Position numbers and translations under genes: made by a program. Positions 44,953-52,159 of a DNA stretch of 64,000 nucleotides are shown one piece after another (the first letter of the stretch is position 1; each line of letters begins with the position of its first letter). The stretch is taken from the NCBI GenBank assembly GCA_003241385.1, contig QFPO01000010.1, forward strand, positions 58,019-122,018, in the 5' to 3' direction. Below the pieces are notes generated by a model. The model ran no database searches. It worked only from the letters and a program-made list of their open reading frames with translations, and was not told the DNA's origin. Source of the DNA: Rhodanobacter denitrificans. GTDB taxonomy: Bacteria > Pseudomonadota > Gammaproteobacteria > Xanthomonadales > Rhodanobacteraceae.

Positions 44953-45738
44953 TCAGGCCGCGCCGTTGCCGGCCGCCGCAGCGGCGGCCGCAGCCGCGGC
45001 GCGGGCCGGACGCATCAGGCGCTGGTCCTCCTCGTGACGCAGGCGGTGCATCGTCGCCTCGTCGACGACGCGGCCGTCGAACATGAAGATCTTGCGGTCG
45101 GCGAAGTCGGCGTAGCGCGGATCGTGGGTGACCATGCAGATCGTCGAGCCGGCCTTGTGCAGCTCGTCGAGCAGTTCCATCACGGCCTCGCCGTTCTTCG
45201 AGTCGAGATTGCCGGTCGGCTCGTCGGCGAGCAGGATCGAGGGCTGGCCGACCAGGGCGCGCGCGACCGCGACGCGCTGCTGCTGACCGCCCGAGAGCTG
45301 GGCCGGGTAGTGCTTGACGCGATGGGCCATGCCGACGCGCTCGAGTGCGGCGATCGCGCGGTCGCGCCGCTCGGCCTTGGACACGCCGTCGCGATAGGTC
45401 AGCGGCAGCTCGACGTTCTCGAACACCGACAGGTCGCCGATCAGGTTGAACGCCTGGAAGACGAAGCCGATTTCCTTGTTGCGGATGTGGGCGCGCTCGC
45501 TCGGACCGATGTCGGCGACCTGCCGCCCGTTGAGCGTGTAGGTGCCCTCGCTCGGCGTGTCGAGCAGGCCGAGGATCGCCAGCAGGGTCGACTTGCCGCA
45601 GCCCGACGGGCCGGAGATGGACACGTACTCGCCGCGGCCGATGTCGAAGTGCACGCCCGACAGCGCATGCGTCTCGACTTCGTCGGTGAAGAACACCTTC
45701 TTGATGCCTTCCAGGCGGATCAGCGGATCGTTGCTCAT
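44953..45738 (-). CDS. MacB/LolD-type ABC transporter ATPase (canonical)
   Basis: 261 residues: Walker A GPSGCGKST, Q-loop FVFQAFN, signature LSGGQQQRVAVARA, Walker B ILLADEPTG, canonical D-loop GNLDSKNG, H-loop VTHDPRY. It energises MacB-type permeases from the cytoplasm. The C-terminus carries an extra tail ending in nine consecutive alanines and GNGAA, beyond the family's usual end, possibly a slippery GCC/GCG repeat. It lies between the adaptor and P14; with eight permeases downstream and no other ATPase in the unit it may serve several of them. Confidence 0.94.
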   Translation of the reverse strand: MSNDPLIRLEGIKKVFFTDEVETHALSGVHFDIGRGEYVSISGPSGCGKSTLLAILGLLDTPSEGTYTLNGRQVADIGPSERAHIRNKEIGFVFQAFNLIGDLSVFENVELPLTYRDGVSKAERRDRAIAALERVGMAHRVKHYPAQLSGGQQQRVAVARALVGQPSILLADEPTGNLDSKNGEAVMELLDELHKAGSTICMVTHDPRYADFADRKIFMFDGRVVDEATMHRLRHEEDQRLMRPARAAAAAAAAAAGNGAA

Positions 45739-45805
45739 GTTTCCGGTCTCGGGTTGGAAGCCGGCGCGGCGACCGGCGGCGATAGGTGGAATGTGGGTAC
45801 GGGCG

Positions 45806-47059
45806 TCACTTCAGGCGGATGCGGTCGTGCTGGTCGTAGGCGCTGGTGTCCGAGAGTACGACGCGGTCGCCGACGGCCAGACCCTGCTGGACCTCGATCA
45901 GATTGACCGAAGCCTTGCCCAGCCGCACCGGCACACGCTCGGCGATGCCCGAGGCCGGATCGATGCGGAACAGGCGCACTTCCGAATCGGGCTGGCCGTA
46001 GGCCGGGCGGCCGACGTAGAGCACGTCGGGCAGGCGCTCGATCTCGATGGTGCCGTCGACCGACAGGTCCGGGCGCGCGCCCGGCGGCAGATCGCCGGTC
46101 AGCTCGACGTCGACCTGGACCGTGCCGTTCTGCACGGCCGGATCGACGCGCAGCACCTTGCCCGGCACGATGCCGTTGCGCGTGTCGACGCGCACCGGCT
46201 GGTTCAGCACGATGTCCTTGGCCTGCGTCTCGGCGATGCGCAGCTCGGCCATCAGCTCACCCGGCCGCGCGACGCGCGCCAGGTTCGCGCCGGCGGCGAC
46301 CTGCTGGCCCTCCTCGACCGGCACCTGCTGCAGGACGCCGGCGATACCGGCGCGGACCTTGAGCGCATCGGCCTGGCGCTGGCGCAGATCGCGCGTGGCG
46401 GCCAGCTGATCCAGGCGCGCCTGGTCGGCGGCGATCTGCGCGCGCATGTTCTGGCTGAACTGCTTGATACGCTCGTGCTCGATGCCCAGGCGCGTCTTGA
46501 GCTGGCCGGCCGACAGCGCGCTGCGCTTGGACTGGATGCCCGGGATGATGCCCTTGCCGGTCAGCGTCGCCTCGGCCTCGGCGAGCAGGCGCGCCGATTC
46601 GTACTCGGCCTCGACCTGGGCCAGGCTCGCCTTCTGGTCGAGCAGGGTCGACTGCAGCGTCGCGCGGCGCACCGCCAGATCGGCCTCGGCCGCGGTCACC
46701 GCCGATCGGGCGGCCAGCAGCTGATCGTCGACCTCGGGGTTGTTGAGCTCGAGGATCACCGTATCGGGCTGCACGGCGGCGCCCGGCTTGACGACGATGC
46801 GCTCGACGCGCGCCGAGGTCTCGGCGGCGATCCAGCGGATTTCCTTCGGCACCAGGGTGCCGGGGCCGCGCACCTCGCGCAGCAGCTCGCCGCGCTTGAC
46901 GGTGTCGACCAGGACGCTGGAGCGCTCGACGCCGGCGACGGCGGGGCCAAGGCTGGCGATACCGACGCCGGCCGCGGTCACGAGCACGAGGACGATGCCG
47001 CCGATCATCATCTGACGGCGGCGCTTCTTGAGTTTGAGTTCGGGGCGTGCGATGTCCAT
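45806..47059 (-). CDS. HlyD/MacA-type periplasmic adaptor subunit
   Basis: 417 residues: a cytoplasmic basic stretch (KLKKRRRQ), one membrane helix (about 17-40), then a lipoyl/barrel-sandwich half (VERIVVKPGAAVQPDTVI). A long coiled coil follows (about 105-235, LLAARSAVTAAEADLAVRR onward), then the second lipoyl half (QQVPVEEGQQVAAGANLARV) and beta-barrel and membrane-proximal domains. It bridges MacB-like permeases to an outer-membrane TolC-type duct, which is not encoded in this window. It is the first gene of the 22-kb unit. The start is the ATG at 47057-47059; no Shine-Dalgarno precedes it and the predicted transcription start is almost at the codon, so the message may be leaderless. Confidence 0.93.
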   Translation of the reverse strand: MDIARPELKLKKRRRQMMIGGIVLVLVTAAGVGIASLGPAVAGVERSSVLVDTVKRGELLREVRGPGTLVPKEIRWIAAETSARVERIVVKPGAAVQPDTVILELNNPEVDDQLLAARSAVTAAEADLAVRRATLQSTLLDQKASLAQVEAEYESARLLAEAEATLTGKGIIPGIQSKRSALSAGQLKTRLGIEHERIKQFSQNMRAQIAADQARLDQLAATRDLRQRQADALKVRAGIAGVLQQVPVEEGQQVAAGANLARVARPGELMAELRIAETQAKDIVLNQPVRVDTRNGIVPGKVLRVDPAVQNGTVQVDVELTGDLPPGARPDLSVDGTIEIERLPDVLYVGRPAYGQPDSEVRLFRIDPASGIAERVPVRLGKASVNLIEVQQGLAVGDRVVLSDTSAYDQHDRIRLK

Positions 47060-47071
47060 GCACGGGTTACA

Positions 47072-47086
47072 GCAGGACCCGTGCCA
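47072..47086 (-). promoter_or_regulatory. Sigma-54-like promoter of the adaptor-ATPase-eight-permease unit
   Basis: The - strand reads TGGCACGGGTCCTGC, one mismatch to TGGCACG-N4-TTGC with exact GG-N10-GC spacing. The predicted start falls near 47061, within one or two bases of the adaptor ATG at 47059. Confidence 0.7.
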
Positions 47087-47124
47087 GCCACCGGAACGCG
47101 CGCAAGGCATTGATATAAAAAGCA

Positions 47125-47164
47125 GTGTCCGCCAAGGCCTGCGAGCGGTGTCCGCCAGCGGACG
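47125..47164. promoter_or_regulatory. Repeated GTGTCCGCCA sites, candidate enhancer
   Basis: The decamer GTGTCCGCCA occurs twice (47125-47134 and 47148-47157), 23 bases apart, about two helical turns. The second copy runs into an inverted GCGGACG (47158-47164), forming GTCCGC-CA-GCGGAC. The block lies about 65-105 bases upstream of the predicted start near 47061, fitting an enhancer for an NtrC-type hexamer. Confidence 0.55.
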
Positions 47165-47297
47165 GCGCCGGCGACGAAAGCGTTCAGTGGCGGGACCGGC
47201 CGCCCCGATCGCGAGCGGCCGCGCCTGCGATGTCTGCGCGACGCGGTCTTTGCCGTATCCCGGCAGAGGCGCCCTGCGTGCGCCGAGAGGAACCGCC

Positions 47298-48632
47298 ATG
47301 CGCCACTGCCCTGCCCGCCGCCCGCGTCTCGCCAGCCGCCTCGTCCGCGCCCTGGTCCTGCTCGCGTCGATCGCCTGCGCGATGCCGGCCGGCGCCACCC
47401 TGGTCGTCGGCAGCGACACGCTGCAAGGCACGCCGTATGCGACCTATCGCGAGCCCGGCCACGACGGCTGGCGCTTCTCGTGCCAGACACCGTGCCCGAT
47501 CCCGCTGGCGACGCTGCAGTCGGCCGCCAACGGCTTCATCGCCGCCAAGGCGCAGCTGATGAATCTGGCCGGCGTCGACACCGTGCCGTCGCTGGCGCCG
47601 GTCGACATCTTCTTCGAGGGCAATTCGATCTGCCCGGCATTGCCGGGCGCGTCCGGCTACGCGTCGACCTACCAGCCGTACGGCAGCGGCAGCGGTCAGC
47701 CGGTGCGCGCCTATGCCTGCCTGTTCCTGTGGGATCGCCAGCAGGCCGGCGAGATCGACTACTTCACTCCGGCCTCGGCCGGCCTGGCCAGCTCGCAGAC
47801 GCTGATCGTGCACGAGTACGCGCACAGCCTGTTCTTCACGCGACACCGCTATTCGTACGAGGACTTCGTGCGCTACTGGTCCTACCTCATCAGCGGCACC
47901 GTGCCGCTGCCGCAGGGCGCCTGCAGCGAATCGCTGATCACCTACATGGCACCGATGATTCCGGCGCTGTGCCGGCAGTTCGGCGCCGGCGACGCCGACT
48001 TCCGTGACGTGATGCAGCGTATCGACACGCTCTATCAGAACGGGCTCGGCTATCACTACCCGGCGACCAGCCTCGCGCAGCTGCGCGAAGCGTTCGACCA
48101 GCGTCTGGACGCCGATACGCGCGCGCTGTTTCTGGCACTGGGCTATCGCACCCAGACAGTCGGCATGACGTATACGCCGCTGCCGGCCGGCACCAATCCG
48201 CCGCTGTACGTCTACGACATGCGCATGCCCAACGATACGTTCGGGCTGTACGGCTCGGGTCTGCTCTCGGCGACGATCCAGCTCGCCGAACCGGGCTGCG
48301 TGCCGAGTGCGCCGTTCGTCGACTTCAGTCTCGCCTTCGATCTGGTGCAGCCCGGTCATCGCGACTACGCGCCGCTGCCCGCACCGGCGTTCGGCGGCGG
48401 ATTGACGCTGATCTACAAGTTCGGCGACCGCGCCCCGAATCCCGGCATCAACCCGGCCAACTACCGCTTCTACCGCGCCACCGCCCAGTGCGGCAGCCCG
48501 TCCGCGATCGGCTGGCAGGAGTATCCGGCCACGATCGACCACGACACCGGCTACCTGACCGCGACGATCGTGCAAGGCGGCACCTATGCGCTGATGCAGC
48601 CGGACGTGATTGCGCGCAGGGGGTTCGAGTGA
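47298..48632 (+). CDS. Secreted putative zinc metallopeptidase (HEYAH)
   Basis: 444 residues from the ATG at 47298-47300, with GAGAGGA about 6 bases upstream; a longer open frame upstream is non-coding. Signal peptide (LVRALVLLASIACAMPAGA), then a domain with LIVHEYAHSLFF, an HEXXH zinc motif at residues 172-176, and Glu188 as a possible third ligand. Several cysteines (SCQTPCPIP) suggest disulphides. A C-terminal beta-rich part ends in VIARRGFE, reminiscent of the GFE-type tail of the Kelch protein at 55965. I do not recognise the peptidase family. It diverges from the adaptor gene. Confidence 0.65.
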   Translation: MRHCPARRPRLASRLVRALVLLASIACAMPAGATLVVGSDTLQGTPYATYREPGHDGWRFSCQTPCPIPLATLQSAANGFIAAKAQLMNLAGVDTVPSLAPVDIFFEGNSICPALPGASGYASTYQPYGSGSGQPVRAYACLFLWDRQQAGEIDYFTPASAGLASSQTLIVHEYAHSLFFTRHRYSYEDFVRYWSYLISGTVPLPQGACSESLITYMAPMIPALCRQFGAGDADFRDVMQRIDTLYQNGLGYHYPATSLAQLREAFDQRLDADTRALFLALGYRTQTVGMTYTPLPAGTNPPLYVYDMRMPNDTFGLYGSGLLSATIQLAEPGCVPSAPFVDFSLAFDLVQPGHRDYAPLPAPAFGGGLTLIYKFGDRAPNPGINPANYRFYRATAQCGSPSAIGWQEYPATIDHDTGYLTATIVQGGTYALMQPDVIARRGFE

Positions 48633-48720
48633 GGAATCCTTCGTCCGACAAACGAGGCGGCACCCGGCGCTATATTTGACAATATACATAGAAAGTATTG
48701 GAACAATGCATCAAAGCTCG

Positions 48721-50457
48721 CTATTTTTTTCTCGCGATCACTTTCGATATCTGGTTTTTCTCCCATATCTCCTGCCTGGTAGGAAACGGGTTAGTTAATG
48801 CTAGCTTAGTAACGCGACGCAATACTTTCACGATAGGTCGATTTTCAACATGACGACGAGATTTTGATGACAACATCTTATCAACAAGCGCATTCGCCAG
48901 CTCTATTTTATTAAGACTAAATTTCGCGCGCTCTTGATATATCCGCTTCAGAGCCATGCCAGGATTAATGTCATTTCTACAATTCAAAATTTCTGAACTC
49001 CTGAACGCACACCTTTCCTGGGAAAGGGCTGATAGTACACAAGCAAGCTCTGTGTCCGAAAAGTTGTCAAATTCAAATGATTTTTTCCATATCTTTATAT
49101 ACTCGGGTCGAGTGATGCGCTTCCTGTGCCCAAAAATAGAACGAGTCTTGGTAACAGCACTCCTGAGCCTTTCTGCGTTGTTCTCATTATCTAGAATTAA
49201 AAAAGCAATTGTTTGATGATGATGTAGATAGTCAATAAGGCGCAAAATCGCCCTATATCGGTCACTCCTCCCTCCCGTTACATTATCCACCCCTTTCATG
49301 TTCAAAAGTTCGATCCACGCTGTACTTTCTGAAAATCCGAAGAGTTCTTCAAATAATCTTCTAATGACCTGATCTTCTGTTTCTCCTTCAACAAAAAGAG
49401 CAAGTTTTGGCTGGGGATTTAAGCCATAGGCGTTAACCACAAACTCAAGGTATCTCCGAATATCCTTCCGGACAGACAACTCTGGCATATGATTAATAAT
49501 GGTAACGCCGACCTCATGCGGGGCCGGCAATACCTCTCCATACAATTCTTCATGGAGACAACGCAGCATGAGCGCCCCCTCGCGCAGTGTCTCGGCCTGT
49601 AACGCACCTCCTTTCAGATTCCTTCTCTTGTCAATCGAAACGAACTGCACCAAGGGATACCAGCGACTCAACGGGTCAACCCATGATTGCGCACTAGCCA
49701 GCGCCTCGTATGCGTGCCTCAGCTTTTCTGGCGAAAGTTCGAATATTGACTCAACATGTTTAACATTCCACTGCCTCGTGCGAATGTCCTCATTCCACGG
49801 ATGATCACCGACACTAATCCAGCCATCCCAAGAACTGATGCTTGTTATTCTAATAGCTCGCTGATCACTCAAAGCTTTCGGATAGTATCGATTAGAGATA
49901 TATTGACAAAGCAATGCGATAGAAGGGCGAAATGAGTGAGAGCGCGAACTCTCAATGGACGACTTCGCATATTCAATCCACCCCTCTATTCTACGCTTCC
50001 AGCCGTGGATCTGAGTATCTCTATCAACGAGACAAGAATCCAGTTGTAGGTGCAACGTCATTTGAGTAAGAATCAAACGAAGATAATCAATTTGAAAGAT
50101 CGAGTAATAGCCTTCCTTTGATTTTTCATCCGAAGAGGGAGTGTCATGTAGTGCAGGCAAAGCTGTGGTATCCCAAGCCCAACCTGTTTCGAACCAGTTT
50201 TTCCCAGGACGCACAGGGATATAGAACGGTTCTGCTTGCTCATCGTCGGGGGTACGCACCCGAAATATCGGAGCAAACAAGCCGAGTCGCTCGAGACGCA
50301 ATAAGCGATCTCGATCTACGTCGAGATCGCGTTCTTTGCAGAACGCGACGAATCTATCTGTACCCAAAAGCGGGCAAGCCAAGAGAGCGGCTGATTCAAC
50401 GATAAGCCTGCCTGCGTTGACAGGCATCTTTATAAGTTTGTTCTCGCCGGCAACCAT
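48721..50457 (-). CDS. TOPRIM-domain protein, candidate defence nuclease
   Basis: 578 residues of low-GC codon usage. The C-terminal half has TOPRIM features: KLALFVEGETEDQVIRRLFE (about 351-370) with the catalytic-type Glu358, and LILDNENNA (about 420-428), a D-x-E where most TOPRIM nucleases have D-x-D. OLD-family nucleases have this 'VEGxTE' form, but here there is no ABC ATPase domain; residues 1-345 are of unknown fold (basic and aromatic, no Walker motifs). Stand-alone TOPRIM proteins on islands are often anti-phage or DNA-processing factors, so defence is an inference. The start is the ATG at 50455-50457; the ATG at 50427 is an alternative. Neither has a strong ribosome-binding site. 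Confidence 0.6.
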   Translation of the reverse strand: MVAGENKLIKMPVNAGRLIVESAALLACPLLGTDRFVAFCKERDLDVDRDRLLRLERLGLFAPIFRVRTPDDEQAEPFYIPVRPGKNWFETGWAWDTTALPALHDTPSSDEKSKEGYYSIFQIDYLRLILTQMTLHLQLDSCLVDRDTQIHGWKRRIEGWIEYAKSSIESSRSHSFRPSIALLCQYISNRYYPKALSDQRAIRITSISSWDGWISVGDHPWNEDIRTRQWNVKHVESIFELSPEKLRHAYEALASAQSWVDPLSRWYPLVQFVSIDKRRNLKGGALQAETLREGALMLRCLHEELYGEVLPAPHEVGVTIINHMPELSVRKDIRRYLEFVVNAYGLNPQPKLALFVEGETEDQVIRRLFEELFGFSESTAWIELLNMKGVDNVTGGRSDRYRAILRLIDYLHHHQTIAFLILDNENNAERLRSAVTKTRSIFGHRKRITRPEYIKIWKKSFEFDNFSDTELACVLSALSQERCAFRSSEILNCRNDINPGMALKRIYQERAKFSLNKIELANALVDKMLSSKSRRHVENRPIVKVLRRVTKLALTNPFPTRQEIWEKNQISKVIARKK

Positions 50458-50690
50458 AGCTGTGCTTAGCCTATAAGCGGATTTTGACGGACACTAGCCA
50501 ACGCGAAGATTGAACTTTTTTAAGAGTAACGAGCTTTTAGGTGCGCTTTTTTGAGCTATGACTAACGGTTACAACACCTATTTCGACGCTTCTTGCCATC
50601 TTTGTCGCTCAACCAGACCACTCTTCCTTCTGGCATGCCAAGGAAGCTAGAGCTTTTTGCAAAAACAGGCGCCACATATGCCGTTTAGGC

Positions 50691-50728
50691 AAAAAAAAAA
50701 AAAAGGGGGGGGGGGGGGGGGGGGGGGG
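50691..50728. repeat. A14-G24 homopolymer tract
   Basis: Fourteen A residues (50691-50704) are followed directly by twenty-four G residues (50705-50728) exactly where composition switches from AT-rich to GC-rich. Such a run is extraordinary for a bacterial chromosome and could be a misassembly junction, a sequencing artefact, or a tailing-like insertion scar. Confidence 0.9.
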
Positions 50729-50748
50729 ATTACGACAAGCCTGCCGCC

Positions 50749-51432
50749 TCAGAATTCCAGATCGAGCGCCGCGCAGAGGTAGTCGTTCATCGGCGCGATG
50801 CGGCGGAAGATCTCGACCAGGGTCGGCAGCAGCTCGTCCGAGCAGGCCACGGCCTGCGTGAAGCCGGTGCCGGCGGCGAAGTTCTTGCGCTTCAGATCCT
50901 CGATCAGCTCGTGCGCGGGATCGTAGCCGCGCGGCGGCCGCGTCAGGCTCTCGCCCCAGAACGTGAAGCGCTCGGCGAATGCGCGCGAACGCGTGGCCTT
51001 CTTCCAGGCCGCCGGGTTGTCGGCGAGGAACTCGCGCAGCTTCTTGAGCGTCGGCGACTCCGGATGCCAGATGCCGCCGCCGGCGAAGCAGTCGCCGGGC
51101 TGGATGTGCAGATAGAACGACGGTGCCGGCACCTGGCGCGCGCGCTCGTGCGCGATGCGCGCACCGGACCAGGTCTTGTACGGCGTCTTGTCGTTGGCGA
51201 AACGCGTGTCGCGATGGATGCGGAACAGCGAGCCGCCCTGCTTGCGCGGATCGGCGACGAAGTGCGGGCTGATCTTCGCCATCGGCGCCTGCAGATCGGC
51301 GATCAGCTGCAGGAACGGTTCGCGTACGTGCGCCTCGTACTCGGCCTTGTGCTCGGCGAACCAGGGTCGCGAATTGTGCGCGGCCAGATCGCGGAAGAAG
51401 CGGAACGTGGCCGGCGAGAAATAACGGGACAT
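50749..51432 (-). CDS. DUF2461 family protein
   Basis: 227 residues matching the DUF2461 (TIGR02453) family in length and motifs: FRDLAAHNSRPWFAEHKAEYE near the N-terminus, PHFVADPRKQGGSLFRIHRDTRFANDKTPYKTW, and YLHIQPGDCFAGGGIWHPE. Cytoplasmic; the biochemical role is not established. The start is the ATG at 51430-51432. The stop lies only about 20 bases from the homopolymer tract, so the island ends just beyond this gene without disrupting it. Confidence 0.88.
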   Translation of the reverse strand: MSRYFSPATFRFFRDLAAHNSRPWFAEHKAEYEAHVREPFLQLIADLQAPMAKISPHFVADPRKQGGSLFRIHRDTRFANDKTPYKTWSGARIAHERARQVPAPSFYLHIQPGDCFAGGGIWHPESPTLKKLREFLADNPAAWKKATRSRAFAERFTFWGESLTRPPRGYDPAHELIEDLKRKNFAAGTGFTQAVACSDELLPTLVEIFRRIAPMNDYLCAALDLEF

Positions 51433-51566
51433 GAGACTGCGGCGATCGACGGGGGCTGGGCATCATACCGGTCGGACCGGTACGGATCCGGACAGCCCGG
51501 AACGCGTCGCCGGGCGCGCCGCATCGGTCGGCTCGGATGGGCCGGCCGGAGCGATCCGCGAACGAC

Positions 51567-51857
51567 TCAGGCCGCAATCCGCTCGATGCGCTCGACGGCC
51601 TTGCCGAGCGCGCGGTGCGCTTCTTCCAGGTCGTAATCGGCCTGCAGGCCGAGCCAGAACCGTTCGCTGGTACCGAGTGCGGCCGCGAGGCGAATGGCGG
51701 TATCGGCGGTGACACCGCGCTTGCCGAGCACGATCTCGTTGATGCGGCGCGGGGGCACATCGGCGGCGCGCGCGAGCGCGTTCTGGCTGATGCCCAGCGG
51801 CTTGAGAAACTCTTCGAGCAGGACTTCGCCAGGATGGATATTGGGAAGGGTTTTCAT
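51567..51857 (-). CDS. higA: HigA-family antitoxin
   Basis: 96 residues from the ATG at 51855-51857 (MKTLPNIHPGEVLLEEFLKP). The XRE-type helix-turn-helix (about 20-65, GISQNALARAADVPPRRINEIV) and GTSERFWLGLQADYDLEEA are diagnostic of HigA antidotes, which bind their own promoter and neutralise the HigB ribosome-dependent RNase. The toxin normally lies just upstream; here that place holds only a disrupted HigB-like sequence (51861-52071), so this is an orphan or solitary antitoxin. Confidence 0.9.
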   Translation of the reverse strand: MKTLPNIHPGEVLLEEFLKPLGISQNALARAADVPPRRINEIVLGKRGVTADTAIRLAAALGTSERFWLGLQADYDLEEAHRALGKAVERIERIAA

Positions 51858-51860
51858 GGG

Positions 51861-52071
51861 GCCTCGGTATATCGGCGGGGGTCGACGATGTCCACCGCGT
51901 GCGCGGTGCCGTCGTTGCATGGCGCTTCACTGGCATGCCCACGGAAGACGATGCAGTCCAGACCTGATCCGCGCTCGCTCGGTGAAACCAACGCATGCCT
52001 CTCCGCCGCACGTCGTCCGCATACCGTCTGCGCTTGATCGAGCAACGCAGCGTGGCAAGACCACGCCACAT
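51861..52071 (-). pseudogene. Possible decayed HigB toxin
   Basis: Directly upstream of higA, one frame reads ADDVRRRGMRWFHRAS, like the middle of HigB proteins. A second frame continues CIVFRGHASEAPCNDG and then TAHAVDIVDPRRYTEAP, like the 'CFRW...DVEIVDYH' end, finishing at the higA start as in intact pairs. The change of frame near 51960, the missing N-terminus and the poor match elsewhere indicate an inactivated gene. The alignment is by eye and short. Confidence 0.4.
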
Positions 52072-52159
52072 GGCGCAAGACGCCGATGAAGCAGTGTGCG
52101 ATGCGACCGTTCGGGACGGCTGCGCATCCTACCGACGACTTCCACGACATCCTCGCCTC

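Larger units (their letters stand above)
48660..50748. other. AT-rich genomic island
   Basis: Base composition changes abruptly from the GC-rich background to many A/T-rich words (for example TATATTTGACAATATAC near 48674) and returns right after the homopolymer tract at 50691-50728. The island holds one gene (48721-50457). The gene-free right part (50458-50690) holds no gene I can support. I found no integrase, transposase, tRNA or convincing target-site repeat at either edge. Confidence 0.7.

Noticed and set aside
48660..50748. Insertion sequence or integron cassette
   Set aside because: No transposase, integrase, terminal inverted repeats or convincing attC-like site; only the composition shift and one gene are visible.
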